A program made the translations under genes and the position numbers. DNA of 10,810 nt from DATJFH01 sp035495815 (GTDB taxonomy: Bacteria > Acidobacteriota > Terriglobia > Bryobacterales > Bryobacteraceae), in NCBI GenBank assembly GCA_035495815.1, contig DATJFH010000037.1:1-10810 (forward strand), read 5' to 3'. Position 1 is the stretch's first letter, and each line of letters opens with the position of its first letter. Positions 1 to 8,109 of this stretch are shown here, in pieces. A model generated the notes under the pieces. It saw nothing but the letters and a program-made list of their open reading frames with translations, was not told where the DNA came from and ran no database searches.

Positions 1-1059
1 CCGGAAACCCGCATCGTCAAACTCATCGAGTCCGGAAAGCCGGTCAAGAAAGGCGACGTCGTGGTGGAATTCGACGCTGCCCAGCAGGAGCAGAATCTCC
101 TCGAGCGCACCACCACGGTCCGTACCGCCGAGAGTGAAATCGTGCAGACCAAGGCGTCCCACACCATCGACGACGAAGCGGACGCCATGAATCTGATGCT
201 GGCTCAGTATAACGTTCAGCGCGCCAAGCTCGAAGCCAGCAAAGCGGAAATCGTCTCGGAGATCGAAGGCGCCAAGAACCGCATTCAGGTCGGCGTGTCC
301 GAGGGCGAGCAGAAGCAGGTGGAAACCAGCATCGCCTCCCGGAAGGTTTCGCACACCGCCGACCTCGAGCGCCTCGACCAGAAGAAAGACAAGACTTTGC
401 GCGATGTGGAGCAGGCCAAGACCTACCTTTCAAAGATGGTCATCAAAGCCCCGCTCGACGGCATTGTCAACGTGCTGCCCAATTTCAAGTCGGGCGGCTC
501 GTTCGGTCAATCCCCGCCCGGATTCAAGGAAGGCGACCGCGCCTGGACCGGCGCCGCGATAGCCGAAATCCCCGACCTGAGCGAGATGCGCATCGAGCTG
601 AAGCTGGAGGAAGTCGATCGCGGGCGGCTCAAGCTGGGCCAGCAGGTCAAGATCCGCGTGGATGCGATTCCCGAAAAGGAGTTCATCGCCGAAATGGACT
701 GGATCAGTCCGATCGCAGCCCTGATCTACAAGGGTTTCGGCTCCTCCGACAAGGTATTCCCCTGCCGGGCTACGCTGAAGAACCTCGATCCGCGTTTGCG
801 CCCGGGCATGAGCGCTTCGGCCGAAATCATTATCGAACGGGAGGCGAACGCTCTTCTTATCCCCTCACGGGCCAGCTTCCTTCTCAAGGGTAAACCAGCC
901 GTTTACGTCCAGAAAGGGCAGGAGTTCATCACCCGTCCCATCGAAGTCGGACGGCGCAACGAGGAAGACCTGGTGGTCCTCGGCGGTCTCAAGGAAGGCG
1001 AACTGGTGACGCTCGAAAGCCCGGCGGAAGCCGCCAAGAGAGCCAAGAAGAAACTATAG
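1..1059 (+). CDS. HlyD/MacA-type periplasmic adaptor subunit (5' truncated by window edge)
   Basis: This is a membrane-fusion protein that would bridge an inner-membrane ABC transporter to a TolC-type channel. The reading frame is open from base 1 (PETRIVKLIESGKPVKKGD...), so the GTG at 61 is internal and the true start lies outside the window. Of the 352 visible codons, about 1-24 form the first half of the lipoyl/biotinyl-like domain (KKGDVVVEFD). Codons 25-145 are a Glu/Lys/Gln-rich coiled-coil hairpin. The lipoyl half returns with VIKAPLDGIV, then come the beta-barrel (LKLGQQVKIRVDAIPEKEF), the LRPGMSASAEI turn typical of adaptors, and the membrane-proximal domain, ending in a Lys-rich tail. 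Unlike the next gene, it has no Gly-rich insertion before LRPGM. It is followed after 41 nt by a second adaptor. The family call is firm; the substrate is unknown. Confidence 0.9.
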   Translation, partial: PETRIVKLIESGKPVKKGDVVVEFDAAQQEQNLLERTTTVRTAESEIVQTKASHTIDDEADAMNLMLAQYNVQRAKLEASKAEIVSEIEGAKNRIQVGVSEGEQKQVETSIASRKVSHTADLERLDQKKDKTLRDVEQAKTYLSKMVIKAPLDGIVNVLPNFKSGGSFGQSPPGFKEGDRAWTGAAIAEIPDLSEMRIELKLEEVDRGRLKLGQQVKIRVDAIPEKEFIAEMDWISPIAALIYKGFGSSDKVFPCRATLKNLDPRLRPGMSASAEIIIEREANALLIPSRASFLLKGKPAVYVQKGQEFITRPIEVGRRNEEDLVVLGGLKEGELVTLESPAEAAKRAKKKL

Positions 1060-1066
1060 GGATTCC

Positions 1067-1082
1067 GGCGTCCCCGGGCGCC
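1067..1082 (+). other. Short GC-rich hairpin between the two adaptor genes
   Basis: Bases 1067-1072 (GGCGTC) can pair with 1077-1082 (GGCGCC) around a CCCG loop, with one G-U pair. No T-tract follows, so it does not look like an intrinsic terminator. It could be an RNA stability or processing element, or chance in GC-rich sequence. Confidence 0.2.
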
Positions 1083-1100
1083 CTTCGGTGAATTGTCAGC

Positions 1101-3077
1101 ATGAAAAAAGTAATCTTTCGTAGTGTGCTCGTTCTGGCTGTGCTTGGCGCGGCGTATGGCGGCTATCGTTATTTCGACAAAATGCCCCAGCGGCAGCTTC
1201 CCGTCGCTACCGCCAAGGTTCGAAAAAGTGACGTGATCGTACGCGCATTCTCCCGCGGCGAGCTGCGGGCTGTCCGCTCGGCCACGCTGACCGCTCCCAA
1301 CCTTTATTCCACCGTGCAGGTCACCAAGCTGGCGCCCCTGGGCTCGCTGGCCAAGGAAAAGGACCTCATTGTCGAGTTCGACGATTCCGAGCGCCGCACG
1401 GCTCTCGAAGAGGCGCTGCTCGAAGTCGAGCAGATCGACGAGCAGATCAAGAAGGCGCAGGCGGATCTGGCGATGCGCCACAACCAGGACCAGGTCGAGC
1501 TGCTCAAGGCGAGATACTCGGTCCGCCGCGCCGAACTCGAGGTCAAGCGCAACGAGCTGTTGTCGGAAATCGACGCCAGGAAGAACGTGCTCAACCTGGA
1601 GGAGTCGCGCCGCCGTCTGAAGCAGCTTGAAAGCGATATCCAGTCCCGCCAGGAGCAGGCCATGGCGGAGCTCGCCGTTCTGCAGGAGAAACGCAACAAG
1701 AGCATGATCGACGTGGGCAGGGAGAAACAACGCATCGCCCAGTCCAAGGTGCTGTCACCCATCACCGGCCTGGTTTCGGTTCGTCAGAACCGCGGCAGTT
1801 TCAGCGGCAGCTTCGGACAGCAGGTGCCCGATATCCGCGAAGGCGACACGCTGCAGCCCGGCGCCCCGGTGGCGGACGTGCTCGACCTCTCGGAAATGGA
1901 GATCCTGGCGAAGGTGGGGGAGCTCGATCGCGCCAATCTGCGGGAAGGGCAGGAAGTGAAATTCGTGCTCGACGCGATCCCCGACAAGACCTTCCACGGC
2001 AAGATCAAAGGCATGAGCGGAACCGCCACCGCCAACCCGTTCGGCGGGGATCCGGCCAAGAAGTTCGACGTCCTCTTTTCGGTCGACATGAAGGAATTCA
2101 TGACCGGCCTCGGCGCCAAGCCCGAACAGATCGCCCGGGTGCTGGAGACGGCAGAGCGAAATGCCAAGAAAGCGCCCAAGGCGCCCCTGAATTTTTCCGC
2201 CGCGACTCCGGGTCCGGGCGGTCCTGGTGGCCCCGGCGGACCCGGCGGAACGGGTGGCCCGCCTGGAGGCATGGCGGCTCCGGGAGGAATGCCGGGCGGC
2301 GCTCCCGGCGGCGCTCCGGCTGGAGCGGGAGCCGGCGCTGAAGCCGACGGACCGGGTGGCGGGGGACGTAAGGGAGGCCGCTCGGGCGGCCCTGGCGGAG
2401 GCGCCGGAATGAGCGATGAGCAGCGCGCCGCCATGTTCACTCGCATGCTGGAACAGTTGCCGGCGGCGGCCAAAAAGGAAGTCGAGAAGGAAATGGGCGG
2501 CAAGAAAATGCAGGACCTCTCCGCCGAACAGCGCAACAAGATTTTCACCAAACTGCGGGAAGCTTCGCAGGCAGCCGGAACCGGCGGCGGCGGCGGACGC
2601 GGCGCGGGCGGAGGTGGACGCCAGGGCGGCGGACCCCGCGGCGGTGAGCCCGCGGCGCCTGCCTTGATCGCCGGCTTTACCGAAGCCGATCGCGAGAAGG
2701 CCAGGCTCCCGCTGCCTCCGGAAGAAGACAACCAGCTCGAAGTGCTCCTGCGGCCCGGATTGCTCGCCGACGTCGAGATCATCGTCGAAAAGATCCCCGA
2801 TGCCATTCATATCCCGACCCAGGCCGTCTTCGAGAAGGCCGGCAAGCAGTTCGTTTACGTCCTCGATCCGGCCGCGAACCGCTTCGAAGAGCGCTTCATC
2901 AAGATCGCCAAACGCAGCGAATCGGTGATGGTGGTGGCCGAAGGGCTCAAGCCGGACGAGCAGGTGGCTCTGAACGATCCGTTCGCCAAGAAGAACGACA
3001 AGGGCGACAAGTCCTCCTCCCCGAAATCGCTGGGTATGCCGGGGGCAGGCGCGGCGCCTGCCGGCAAAGGGAAATAG
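1101..3077 (+). CDS. HlyD-family efflux adaptor with large Gly/Pro-rich insertion
   Basis: This 658-residue periplasmic adaptor is well above the roughly 350-450 usual for the family. Start ATG 1101 has GGTGA at 1087-1091. Residues 1-25 form an N-terminal signal/anchor (MKKVIFRSVLVLAVLGAAYG). The lipoyl half (TLTAPNLYSTVQV...VEFDD) is followed by a coiled coil at about 98-212, and the lipoyl domain closes with VLSPITGLVSV at 217. The beta-barrel (LREGQEVKFVLDAIPDKTF) follows. Where the preceding adaptor passes straight to LRPGM, this one carries about 210 extra residues (332-543): a short helix, a Gly/Pro tract (369-436), a charged helical block (437-492), and a second Gly/Arg tract (493-515). 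The fold then resumes with LLRPGLLADVEIIVE at 549 and a membrane-proximal domain. It lies 2 nt before the permease gene. The adaptor role is firm; the insertion's role is unknown. Confidence 0.9.
   Translation: MKKVIFRSVLVLAVLGAAYGGYRYFDKMPQRQLPVATAKVRKSDVIVRAFSRGELRAVRSATLTAPNLYSTVQVTKLAPLGSLAKEKDLIVEFDDSERRTALEEALLEVEQIDEQIKKAQADLAMRHNQDQVELLKARYSVRRAELEVKRNELLSEIDARKNVLNLEESRRRLKQLESDIQSRQEQAMAELAVLQEKRNKSMIDVGREKQRIAQSKVLSPITGLVSVRQNRGSFSGSFGQQVPDIREGDTLQPGAPVADVLDLSEMEILAKVGELDRANLREGQEVKFVLDAIPDKTFHGKIKGMSGTATANPFGGDPAKKFDVLFSVDMKEFMTGLGAKPEQIARVLETAERNAKKAPKAPLNFSAATPGPGGPGGPGGPGGTGGPPGGMAAPGGMPGGAPGGAPAGAGAGAEADGPGGGGRKGGRSGGPGGGAGMSDEQRAAMFTRMLEQLPAAAKKEVEKEMGGKKMQDLSAEQRNKIFTKLREASQAAGTGGGGGRGAGGGGRQGGGPRGGEPAAPALIAGFTEADREKARLPLPPEEDNQLEVLLRPGLLADVEIIVEKIPDAIHIPTQAVFEKAGKQFVYVLDPAANRFEERFIKIAKRSESVMVVAEGLKPDEQVALNDPFAKKNDKGDKSSSPKSLGMPGAGAAPAGKGK
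2205..2408 (+). repeat. Gly/Pro-rich low-complexity tract inside the second adaptor
   Basis: This encodes residues 369-436. It opens with a run of GGP triplets (PGPGGPGGPGGPGG), then GGMAAPGGMPGGAPGGAPAG-type repeats, and ends with Gly/Arg-rich sequence. At DNA level it is a degenerate 9-nt repeat of Gly-Gly-Pro codons using mixed GGC/GGT/GGA and CCC/CCT/CCG, so it is not a recent perfect expansion. Confidence 0.8.
2577..2645 (+). repeat. Second Gly/Arg-rich tract inside the second adaptor
   Basis: This encodes residues 493-515, of the form GTGGGGGRGAGGGGRQGGG followed by PRGG. It lacks the prolines of the first tract and carries Arg residues. Between the two tracts lies a charged, probably helical block (437-492). 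Confidence 0.75.
3066..3074 (+). promoter_or_regulatory. Ribosome binding site for the MacB-like permease
   Basis: The purine run AAGGGAAA sits inside the last codons of the upstream adaptor gene, about 6-8 nt before ATG 3080. It supports that start and tight translational coupling. Confidence 0.5.
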
Positions 3078-3079
3078 CC

Positions 3080-4327
3080 ATGTTATCCGGGTACCTGCCT
3101 GAACTTTACATGGGGCTTTCGAGCCTCCTGGTCCACAAGCTGCGCAGCCTTCTCACCATGTTGGGAATGATTTTCGGCGTGGGGGCGGTGGTGGCGATGC
3201 TTTCCATCACGGCGGGCGTCGAAAAAGAAATGCTCGCCATGATCGATCAGCTGGGCGTCAACAACATCATCATCGAAGCCCGCGAGGCGAACGACCCCAA
3301 CGAATTGCAGACGGTCCGCGCCATCTCTCCCGGCCTCACCTTCCGGGACTACCGGGCCATCGCCGAGAACATCCCCGGCATCGAGCTGATTACGCCGCGC
3401 AAGAGGTTCAAGATTCAGAAATCTCTTCCCAAGACCAACCAGGAGCTCCCTCAAGTGTTTGGAGTTCTCCCCAATTACAAGGAAATCAACAACCTCAAGC
3501 TGGTGTCCGGCCGGTTCTTCACCGAAGACGAGAATATGCGCTCGGAAGCCGTCTGCGTGCTCGGAGAAGCCGCCAAGGTCAACCTTCTCGGGTTCGACAA
3601 CGCCGTCGGCAAGTACGTCAAGATGAACGACGTGTGGCTCCAGGTCATCGGCGTGATGGCGCCCCAGAGCAGCTCGGACACCGATGAGACGGCGACCTCC
3701 GGCAACCGCAACAACCTGGTGATCGCGCCGCTCAACAGCGTCATGCGCCGCTTCGACGACAACATGAGCTGGCTCAAGGACGAGATCGACGGCATCTATA
3801 TCAGGGTCAAGCCGGGCACCGATTCCATCGAGACCGAAGGCGTGGTGCGCGCCATTCTGGCCTCCACTCACAAGGACGCGGGCGACTTCACCGTGCTGGT
3901 TCCCGCCGGGCTGCTCAAGCAGAAGCAGGCCACCAACCAGATCTTCGCCTTCGTCATGATTTGTATCGCCGGCATCTCGCTGCTGGTGGGCGGCATCGGA
4001 ATCATGAACATCATGCTCGCCACCGTGCTCGAGCGCACGCGCGAGATCGGTATCCGGCGCGCCATCGGGGCCCGCCAGGGAGACATCGTCCGCCAGTTCC
4101 TCACGGAAGCCGTGATGATTTCGTTCCTCGGGGGGCTCATGGGAATCGGCTTCGGCGTCGGCCTCTCCCGTATCATCTCCATGCAGGCCGGCTATGCCAC
4201 CGTCGTCACCAGCACCTCCATCGGGGTGGCGTTCGGAGTGTCGGTTCTCATCGGTCTGCTGTTCGGTATCTATCCCGCAGTCCAGGCGGCCAAGCTGGAC
4301 CCCATCGAAGCTATCCGATACGAGTAA
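3080..4327 (+). CDS. MacB/FtsX-type ABC transporter permease
   Basis: This 415-residue inner-membrane permease of the MacB family has no fused ATPase domain. MacB-type proteins work as mechanotransmitters that drive periplasmic substrate through a TolC channel. The first membrane segment is at about residues 20-45 (LLTMLGMIFGVGAVVAMLSI). A periplasmic MacB_PCD-like domain runs to about 280. Three C-terminal segments follow: FAFVMICIAGISLLVGGIGI, a second around AVMISFLGGLMGIGFGVGL, and a third around GVAFGVSVLIGLLFGIYP. The cytoplasmic loop VLERTREIGIRRAIGARQGD and the ending PAVQAAKLDPIEAIRYE are family hallmarks. It starts 2 nt after the adaptor stop and ends 11 nt before the TolC gene. No ATPase gene for it is visible, so a separate MacB/LolD-like ATPase probably lies upstream. 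Confidence 0.93.
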   Translation: MLSGYLPELYMGLSSLLVHKLRSLLTMLGMIFGVGAVVAMLSITAGVEKEMLAMIDQLGVNNIIIEAREANDPNELQTVRAISPGLTFRDYRAIAENIPGIELITPRKRFKIQKSLPKTNQELPQVFGVLPNYKEINNLKLVSGRFFTEDENMRSEAVCVLGEAAKVNLLGFDNAVGKYVKMNDVWLQVIGVMAPQSSSDTDETATSGNRNNLVIAPLNSVMRRFDDNMSWLKDEIDGIYIRVKPGTDSIETEGVVRAILASTHKDAGDFTVLVPAGLLKQKQATNQIFAFVMICIAGISLLVGGIGIMNIMLATVLERTREIGIRRAIGARQGDIVRQFLTEAVMISFLGGLMGIGFGVGLSRIISMQAGYATVVTSTSIGVAFGVSVLIGLLFGIYPAVQAAKLDPIEAIRYE

Positions 4328-4338
4328 ATTCAACCTCT

Positions 4339-5991
4339 ATGTATCTCAGATTCGTCGCCGCTCTTCTTCTTTTTGTCTGGACCGCAGCCGGGCAGGACAA
4401 GAACTTCTTCCCGAAGCCGTCTTATTTCCGTGAAACGTTCTCCACCCCCAGCGCCAAGGTCGAGATGATGCCGCCGGTCCGCCTGTCGGACTTCGTGGTG
4501 GACGGCAAGCTGGAGCTGTCGCTGCGCTCCTACGTCGAGCTGGTGATGGCCAACAATACCGAGGTCGCCATCTCGCGCCTGAGCGTCGATACCGCCCAGA
4601 ACGCCATCCTGCGCGGCTTCGCCCCTTTCGATCCGCTGGCCACCGCCAATTTCAACAACACCCGCACCAAGACGCCGAGCACGGACGCGCTGCAGGGCGC
4701 CACCACCCTGGCCACCCTGAGCCAGCCGCTGAACTTCAACTACTCCCAGTTGATGCAGAACGGGACCCAGTATCAGGTGGGCTTCAGCGAAATCAAGAGC
4801 ACCTCCAACAGCGGCTTCTCCAATTTCAACCCGGCGTACAACACCGGCCTGTCCTTCAGCTTCAGCCAGCCCCTGCTACGCAACCGCGGCTCCTACATCA
4901 ACCGCCTGCCGATCATGGTCGCCCGCAGCCGGGTCCGCAAGACGGAGTACGATCTGAAGAATACCTTGATCGGGCTTCTCAGCCAGGCCGAATTGGCATA
5001 CTGGCAGGCGGTCCAGCTGCGCGAAAACCTTCGTGTCCAGGAGAGCGCTCTCGATCTGGCCGACAAGTTCCTGAAACGCTCGCAGCGGGAACTGGAGCTG
5101 GGAGCGATTTCCAAGCTGGACATTTATCAGCCGGAGCTCCAGTTCGTGCAGGCCCAGGCCTCCGTTTCCCAGGCCCGCTATTCGGTTCTGCAGCAGGATG
5201 AAGCCCTGCGCCGTCAGATCGGGGCGGATCTCGATCCGGATATTCGCAAGCTGCCGATTACACTGACTGAAACCCCCGCGCCTCCCGCCAACACCGGAAC
5301 TTTGGATGGCGAGAGCCTGGTGGAAAGAGCGTTCGTCCTGCGCCCGGACCTCAAGTCCGCCATACAGGACCTGGACGTCGACGACCTGCAGATCAAGCAG
5401 ATCAGCAACAGCATGCGTCCCGATCTTTCCCTGACCGGCGTTTACACAGCCCAGGGCCGCGGCGGCACGGCTTACATCCGGCAGAACGTGTTCAACGACA
5501 TCGGCAGCCGCTCCACCGTTACCCAGATCATTCCCGGCGGCTTCGGCGATTCGCTCGATCAACTGTTCGGTTTCGGCTACCCCGTCTACGGATTCGGTTT
5601 GCGCCTGCGGCTCCCGATCAAGAACCGCCAGGCGTCGGCGGATATGGCCGACGCGCTCATCAACAAGAAACGGGACGCGCTTCAGGCCCGCAGCGCGGAG
5701 CAGCAGATACGGCTCGAAGTGCTGCAGGCGGTCAACCAGGTGGAATCGAGCAAGACCAGCGTCGACCTGGCCGTCAAGTCGCGCGATTTCGCCAAGCTCC
5801 GCCTCGACGCCGAGAATAAGAAGTACGAGCTCGGCACCAGCCAGATCTTCCTTGTCCTGCAGGCGCAGAACGACCTGATCAACGCCGAATCGAACGTGGT
5901 CGTGCAGTCGCTCGCCTACCGGCGGAATATCCTGGCGCTGCTGCGCACCACCGGCGAGCTGCTGCAGGAACGCGGCGTGGCCACACAGTAG
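4339..5991 (+). CDS. TolC-type outer-membrane efflux protein
   Basis: This is a 550-residue outer-membrane channel of the OEP family, the outer component for the upstream adaptors and permease. ATG 4339 is chosen because it begins a clear signal peptide (MYLRFVAALLLFVWTAAGQD, likely cleaved after AAG). The frame stays open further upstream but only inside the permease gene. The mature protein shows the duplicated OEP layout. The first half has LRSYVELVMANNTEVAISRL and a beta-rich stretch ending LSFSFSQPLLRNRGSYINRL. Long helices follow (ELELGAISKLDIYQPELQFV). The second half has LVERAFVLRPDLKSAIQDLD, FGLRLRLPIKNRQA and the helix ending KKYELGTSQIFLVLQAQNDL. No strong ribosome site is visible, so translation is probably coupled to the permease 11 nt upstream. 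Its stop lies 3 nt before mutL. Confidence 0.93.
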   Translation: MYLRFVAALLLFVWTAAGQDKNFFPKPSYFRETFSTPSAKVEMMPPVRLSDFVVDGKLELSLRSYVELVMANNTEVAISRLSVDTAQNAILRGFAPFDPLATANFNNTRTKTPSTDALQGATTLATLSQPLNFNYSQLMQNGTQYQVGFSEIKSTSNSGFSNFNPAYNTGLSFSFSQPLLRNRGSYINRLPIMVARSRVRKTEYDLKNTLIGLLSQAELAYWQAVQLRENLRVQESALDLADKFLKRSQRELELGAISKLDIYQPELQFVQAQASVSQARYSVLQQDEALRRQIGADLDPDIRKLPITLTETPAPPANTGTLDGESLVERAFVLRPDLKSAIQDLDVDDLQIKQISNSMRPDLSLTGVYTAQGRGGTAYIRQNVFNDIGSRSTVTQIIPGGFGDSLDQLFGFGYPVYGFGLRLRLPIKNRQASADMADALINKKRDALQARSAEQQIRLEVLQAVNQVESSKTSVDLAVKSRDFAKLRLDAENKKYELGTSQIFLVLQAQNDLINAESNVVVQSLAYRRNILALLRTTGELLQERGVATQ

Positions 5992-5994
5992 CGG

Positions 5995-7938
5995 ATGGGC
6001 CGCATCCGCGTTCTCCCCGACCAGATCGCCAATAAGATCGCGGCCGGAGAGGTTGTCGAGCGGCCGGCTTCGGTTCTCAAGGAGCTTCTCGAAAACTCAC
6101 TCGACGCCGGCGGCACGCGTTTCCGCATCGAAGTCGAGAGCGGCGGCCGGCGCCTCATCCGCGTCACCGACGACGGCTGCGGCATGTCGCGCGACGACGC
6201 CATGCTGGCCTTCGAGCGCCACGCCACCAGCAAGCTGCGCGACGTGAAAGACCTGCTCTCCATTTCCACGCTGGGTTTTCGAGGCGAGGCCCTGCCCTCG
6301 ATCGCGTCCGTTTCGCGGCTTCTGCTGGAGACCCGTTCGCCGGAGGAGACCACCGGCGCGCGGGTCGAGATCGCCGGCGGGAAAATGCTGCGCTGCGACG
6401 AGGCGGCGTTGGCCGGCGGCACTTCGATCACGGTCCGGGACTTGTTCTTCAACATTCCGGCGCGCAAGAAGTTTCTGCGCTCCGATCAGACCGAGCTCGC
6501 CCACATCGCCTCGCTGGCCACCCACTACAGCCTGGCGCATCCGGACAAGACGTTCCAGTTGATTTCCGGCGGCGCCGAGCTGCTCCACGTCACCCCGGCG
6601 GCGACGCTGCGGGAGCGCGTCTACCAGGTGTTCGGAAGTCAGATTCTGGACGAGCTGGTCGATCTGGGCGACTGCCACAAGGACCTGCTCCTGCCTCCAC
6701 CTCCGGTTGCGCCCTCGGAGGCGCTCGCCGATTACCGCCGCGAGCCGGACGAGCCCCCCAGCCGCGCCTTCCGGCTGAAGGGCTTCATTTCCCGGCCGCA
6801 GATTCAGAAAGCCAACCGCAATTCCATTTTCACCTTCGTCAACGGCCGGCTCATCCGCGACCGGCTGATGCTGCACGCCATCACCTCCGCCTATCACAAC
6901 CTGATGCCGCACGCCTGCTATCCGTTCGCGCTGCTGTTTCTCGAGTGCGACTGCGAAGAGGTGGACGTCAACGTGCACCCGGCGAAGACGGAGGTGCGAT
7001 TCCGGCATCAATCCTTCGTCCACGATTTCGTCCGCGACACCTTGCGCGACCGGCTGATCGAATCGCGTCCCGCGCCCGCGTTCCAGGTTCCGTCGAGCCC
7101 GCAGCCCGCGGCGGCGCTGCCCTTCTCCGAGTTCACCCAGATGCTCGCCAACGAATTGCCCCCGCCCGCCGGGCCCGATTCGCGCGACGCGCCGGAGTTC
7201 ATGCTTCGTCCGGAACCTGGTCCCGCGCCGCGGTTCGATTTCGGAAGCGTGGAGGAATCGATCCGCATCCCGTCGCCCACGCCCAAAGGGCGAGTCCCGG
7301 AAACGCACGGCGATTTCCCGCCCGGCATGCTGCCGCCGTTTTCCTCCTCGCTCACCGCGCTAGGGGATCTGCGGCCGCTGGGCCAGATTCACGAGAGCTT
7401 CATCATCGCCGCCGGCCGCGATGGATTGTGGATTATCGACCAGCACGTCGCTCACGAGCGGATCCTGTTCGAAAAAGTGCTGAAGCAGCGCGCCGCCGGC
7501 CGCGTGGAGACGCAGGCGCTGCTCATGCCGCTGATTCTGCAGCTCACCGCCGAGCAGCAGATCGAATACGCGCGCATCGCCGATGAGCTGCAGACAATCG
7601 GCTTCGAGACCGAGCCTTTCGGGAACCGCACCATCGCCGTGAAAGCGGCTCCGGCCGCGGTCGCCGTGCCGGATCTGGAGAAGCTGATCTTCGAGATCCT
7701 GGAAATCGGAGACGGCGAGCTGCGCGGCCTTTCGATCGACGACATTCGCCGCAACATCGCCGCCTCGATCGCCTGCCGCGCCGCGATCAAGATCAATATG
7801 CGGCTCGATCAGACCAAGATGGAGTGGCTGCTATCGGCGCTGGCGGCGACCGACTGCCCCATGAGCTGCCCGCACGGCCGCCCCATCGCGCTGCAATACC
7901 CCACCCGGGAAATCCTCAAGGCTTTTCACCGCATTTGA
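5995..7938 (+). CDS. mutL: DNA mismatch repair protein MutL (endonuclease type)
   Basis: MutL couples mismatch recognition by MutS to strand incision. The 647-residue protein begins MGRIRVLPDQIANKIAAGEV, matching the conserved MutL N-terminus, which fixes ATG 5995. The GHKL ATPase motifs are intact: E30 and N34 in KELLENSLDAGG, D59 in TDDGCGM, and GFRGEAL at 94-100. The conserved VNVHPAKTEVRF closes the N-terminal half. A Pro-rich linker (about 360-450) leads to the C-terminal dimerisation/nuclease domain. This has DQHVAHERILFE at 482-493 (consensus DQHA-x2-E-x4-E, with Val for Ala), ACRAAIK from 593 and CPHGRP from 625, so it is the incising type used where MutH is absent. It begins 3 nt after the TolC stop with no clear ribosome site, suggesting translational coupling to the efflux operon. 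Confidence 0.97.
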   Translation: MGRIRVLPDQIANKIAAGEVVERPASVLKELLENSLDAGGTRFRIEVESGGRRLIRVTDDGCGMSRDDAMLAFERHATSKLRDVKDLLSISTLGFRGEALPSIASVSRLLLETRSPEETTGARVEIAGGKMLRCDEAALAGGTSITVRDLFFNIPARKKFLRSDQTELAHIASLATHYSLAHPDKTFQLISGGAELLHVTPAATLRERVYQVFGSQILDELVDLGDCHKDLLLPPPPVAPSEALADYRREPDEPPSRAFRLKGFISRPQIQKANRNSIFTFVNGRLIRDRLMLHAITSAYHNLMPHACYPFALLFLECDCEEVDVNVHPAKTEVRFRHQSFVHDFVRDTLRDRLIESRPAPAFQVPSSPQPAAALPFSEFTQMLANELPPPAGPDSRDAPEFMLRPEPGPAPRFDFGSVEESIRIPSPTPKGRVPETHGDFPPGMLPPFSSSLTALGDLRPLGQIHESFIIAAGRDGLWIIDQHVAHERILFEKVLKQRAAGRVETQALLMPLILQLTAEQQIEYARIADELQTIGFETEPFGNRTIAVKAAPAAVAVPDLEKLIFEILEIGDGELRGLSIDDIRRNIAASIACRAAIKINMRLDQTKMEWLLSALAATDCPMSCPHGRPIALQYPTREILKAFHRI

Positions 7939-7963
7939 ACCAACCCGGTCTGTACCCTCCGAA

Positions 7964-7983
7964 ACTACGGGCTAGCTTGTAGT
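7964..7983. other. 20-nt near-palindrome downstream of mutL
   Basis: ACTACGGGCTAGCTTGTAGT is symmetrical about GCTAGC. ACTAC pairs with GTAGT, and the two intervening positions become G-U pairs in RNA, so the whole transcript segment could fold on a CUAG loop. It begins 26 nt after the mutL stop. No T-tract follows. It could be a 3' stabilising hairpin, a weak terminator, or an operator for the following gene. Confidence 0.4.
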
Positions 7984-8109
7984 GTCGAAGCAGGACGCCG
8001 TCGGCTCCGCGGCGCTCATCGGCCACGACTAGCGCGGAATGAGTACTGTAAAAACAGGGGTCGTGATCCAATCGCCCTGCCGGATTCGTAATTATAGCTA
8101 CCTGACAGG

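Noticed and set aside
61..63. GTG as start of the first adaptor
   Set aside because: The frame is open to base 1 and the upstream codons encode part of the lipoyl-like domain, so the gene is truncated by the window edge.
3961..4338. Upstream extension of the TolC reading frame into the permease gene
   Set aside because: The extension overlaps conserved permease sequence in another frame and has Arg/His-rich shadow composition. The signal peptide begins at ATG 4339.
6945..7586. Alternative-frame + strand ORF inside mutL
   Set aside because: It is an Arg/Ala-rich shadow of clear MutL sequence.
8046..8057. CTGT-AAAA-ACAG inverted repeat resembling a LexA box
   Set aside because: The E. coli SOS box needs CTGT-N8-ACAG; here the spacing is 4 and the arms are only 4 nt.
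8070..8098. Possible sigma70 promoter (TATAGC at 8093-8098) before the regulator
   Set aside because: There is no credible -35 at the right distance and the start codon is only 11 nt downstream; one AT-rich patch is not enough.
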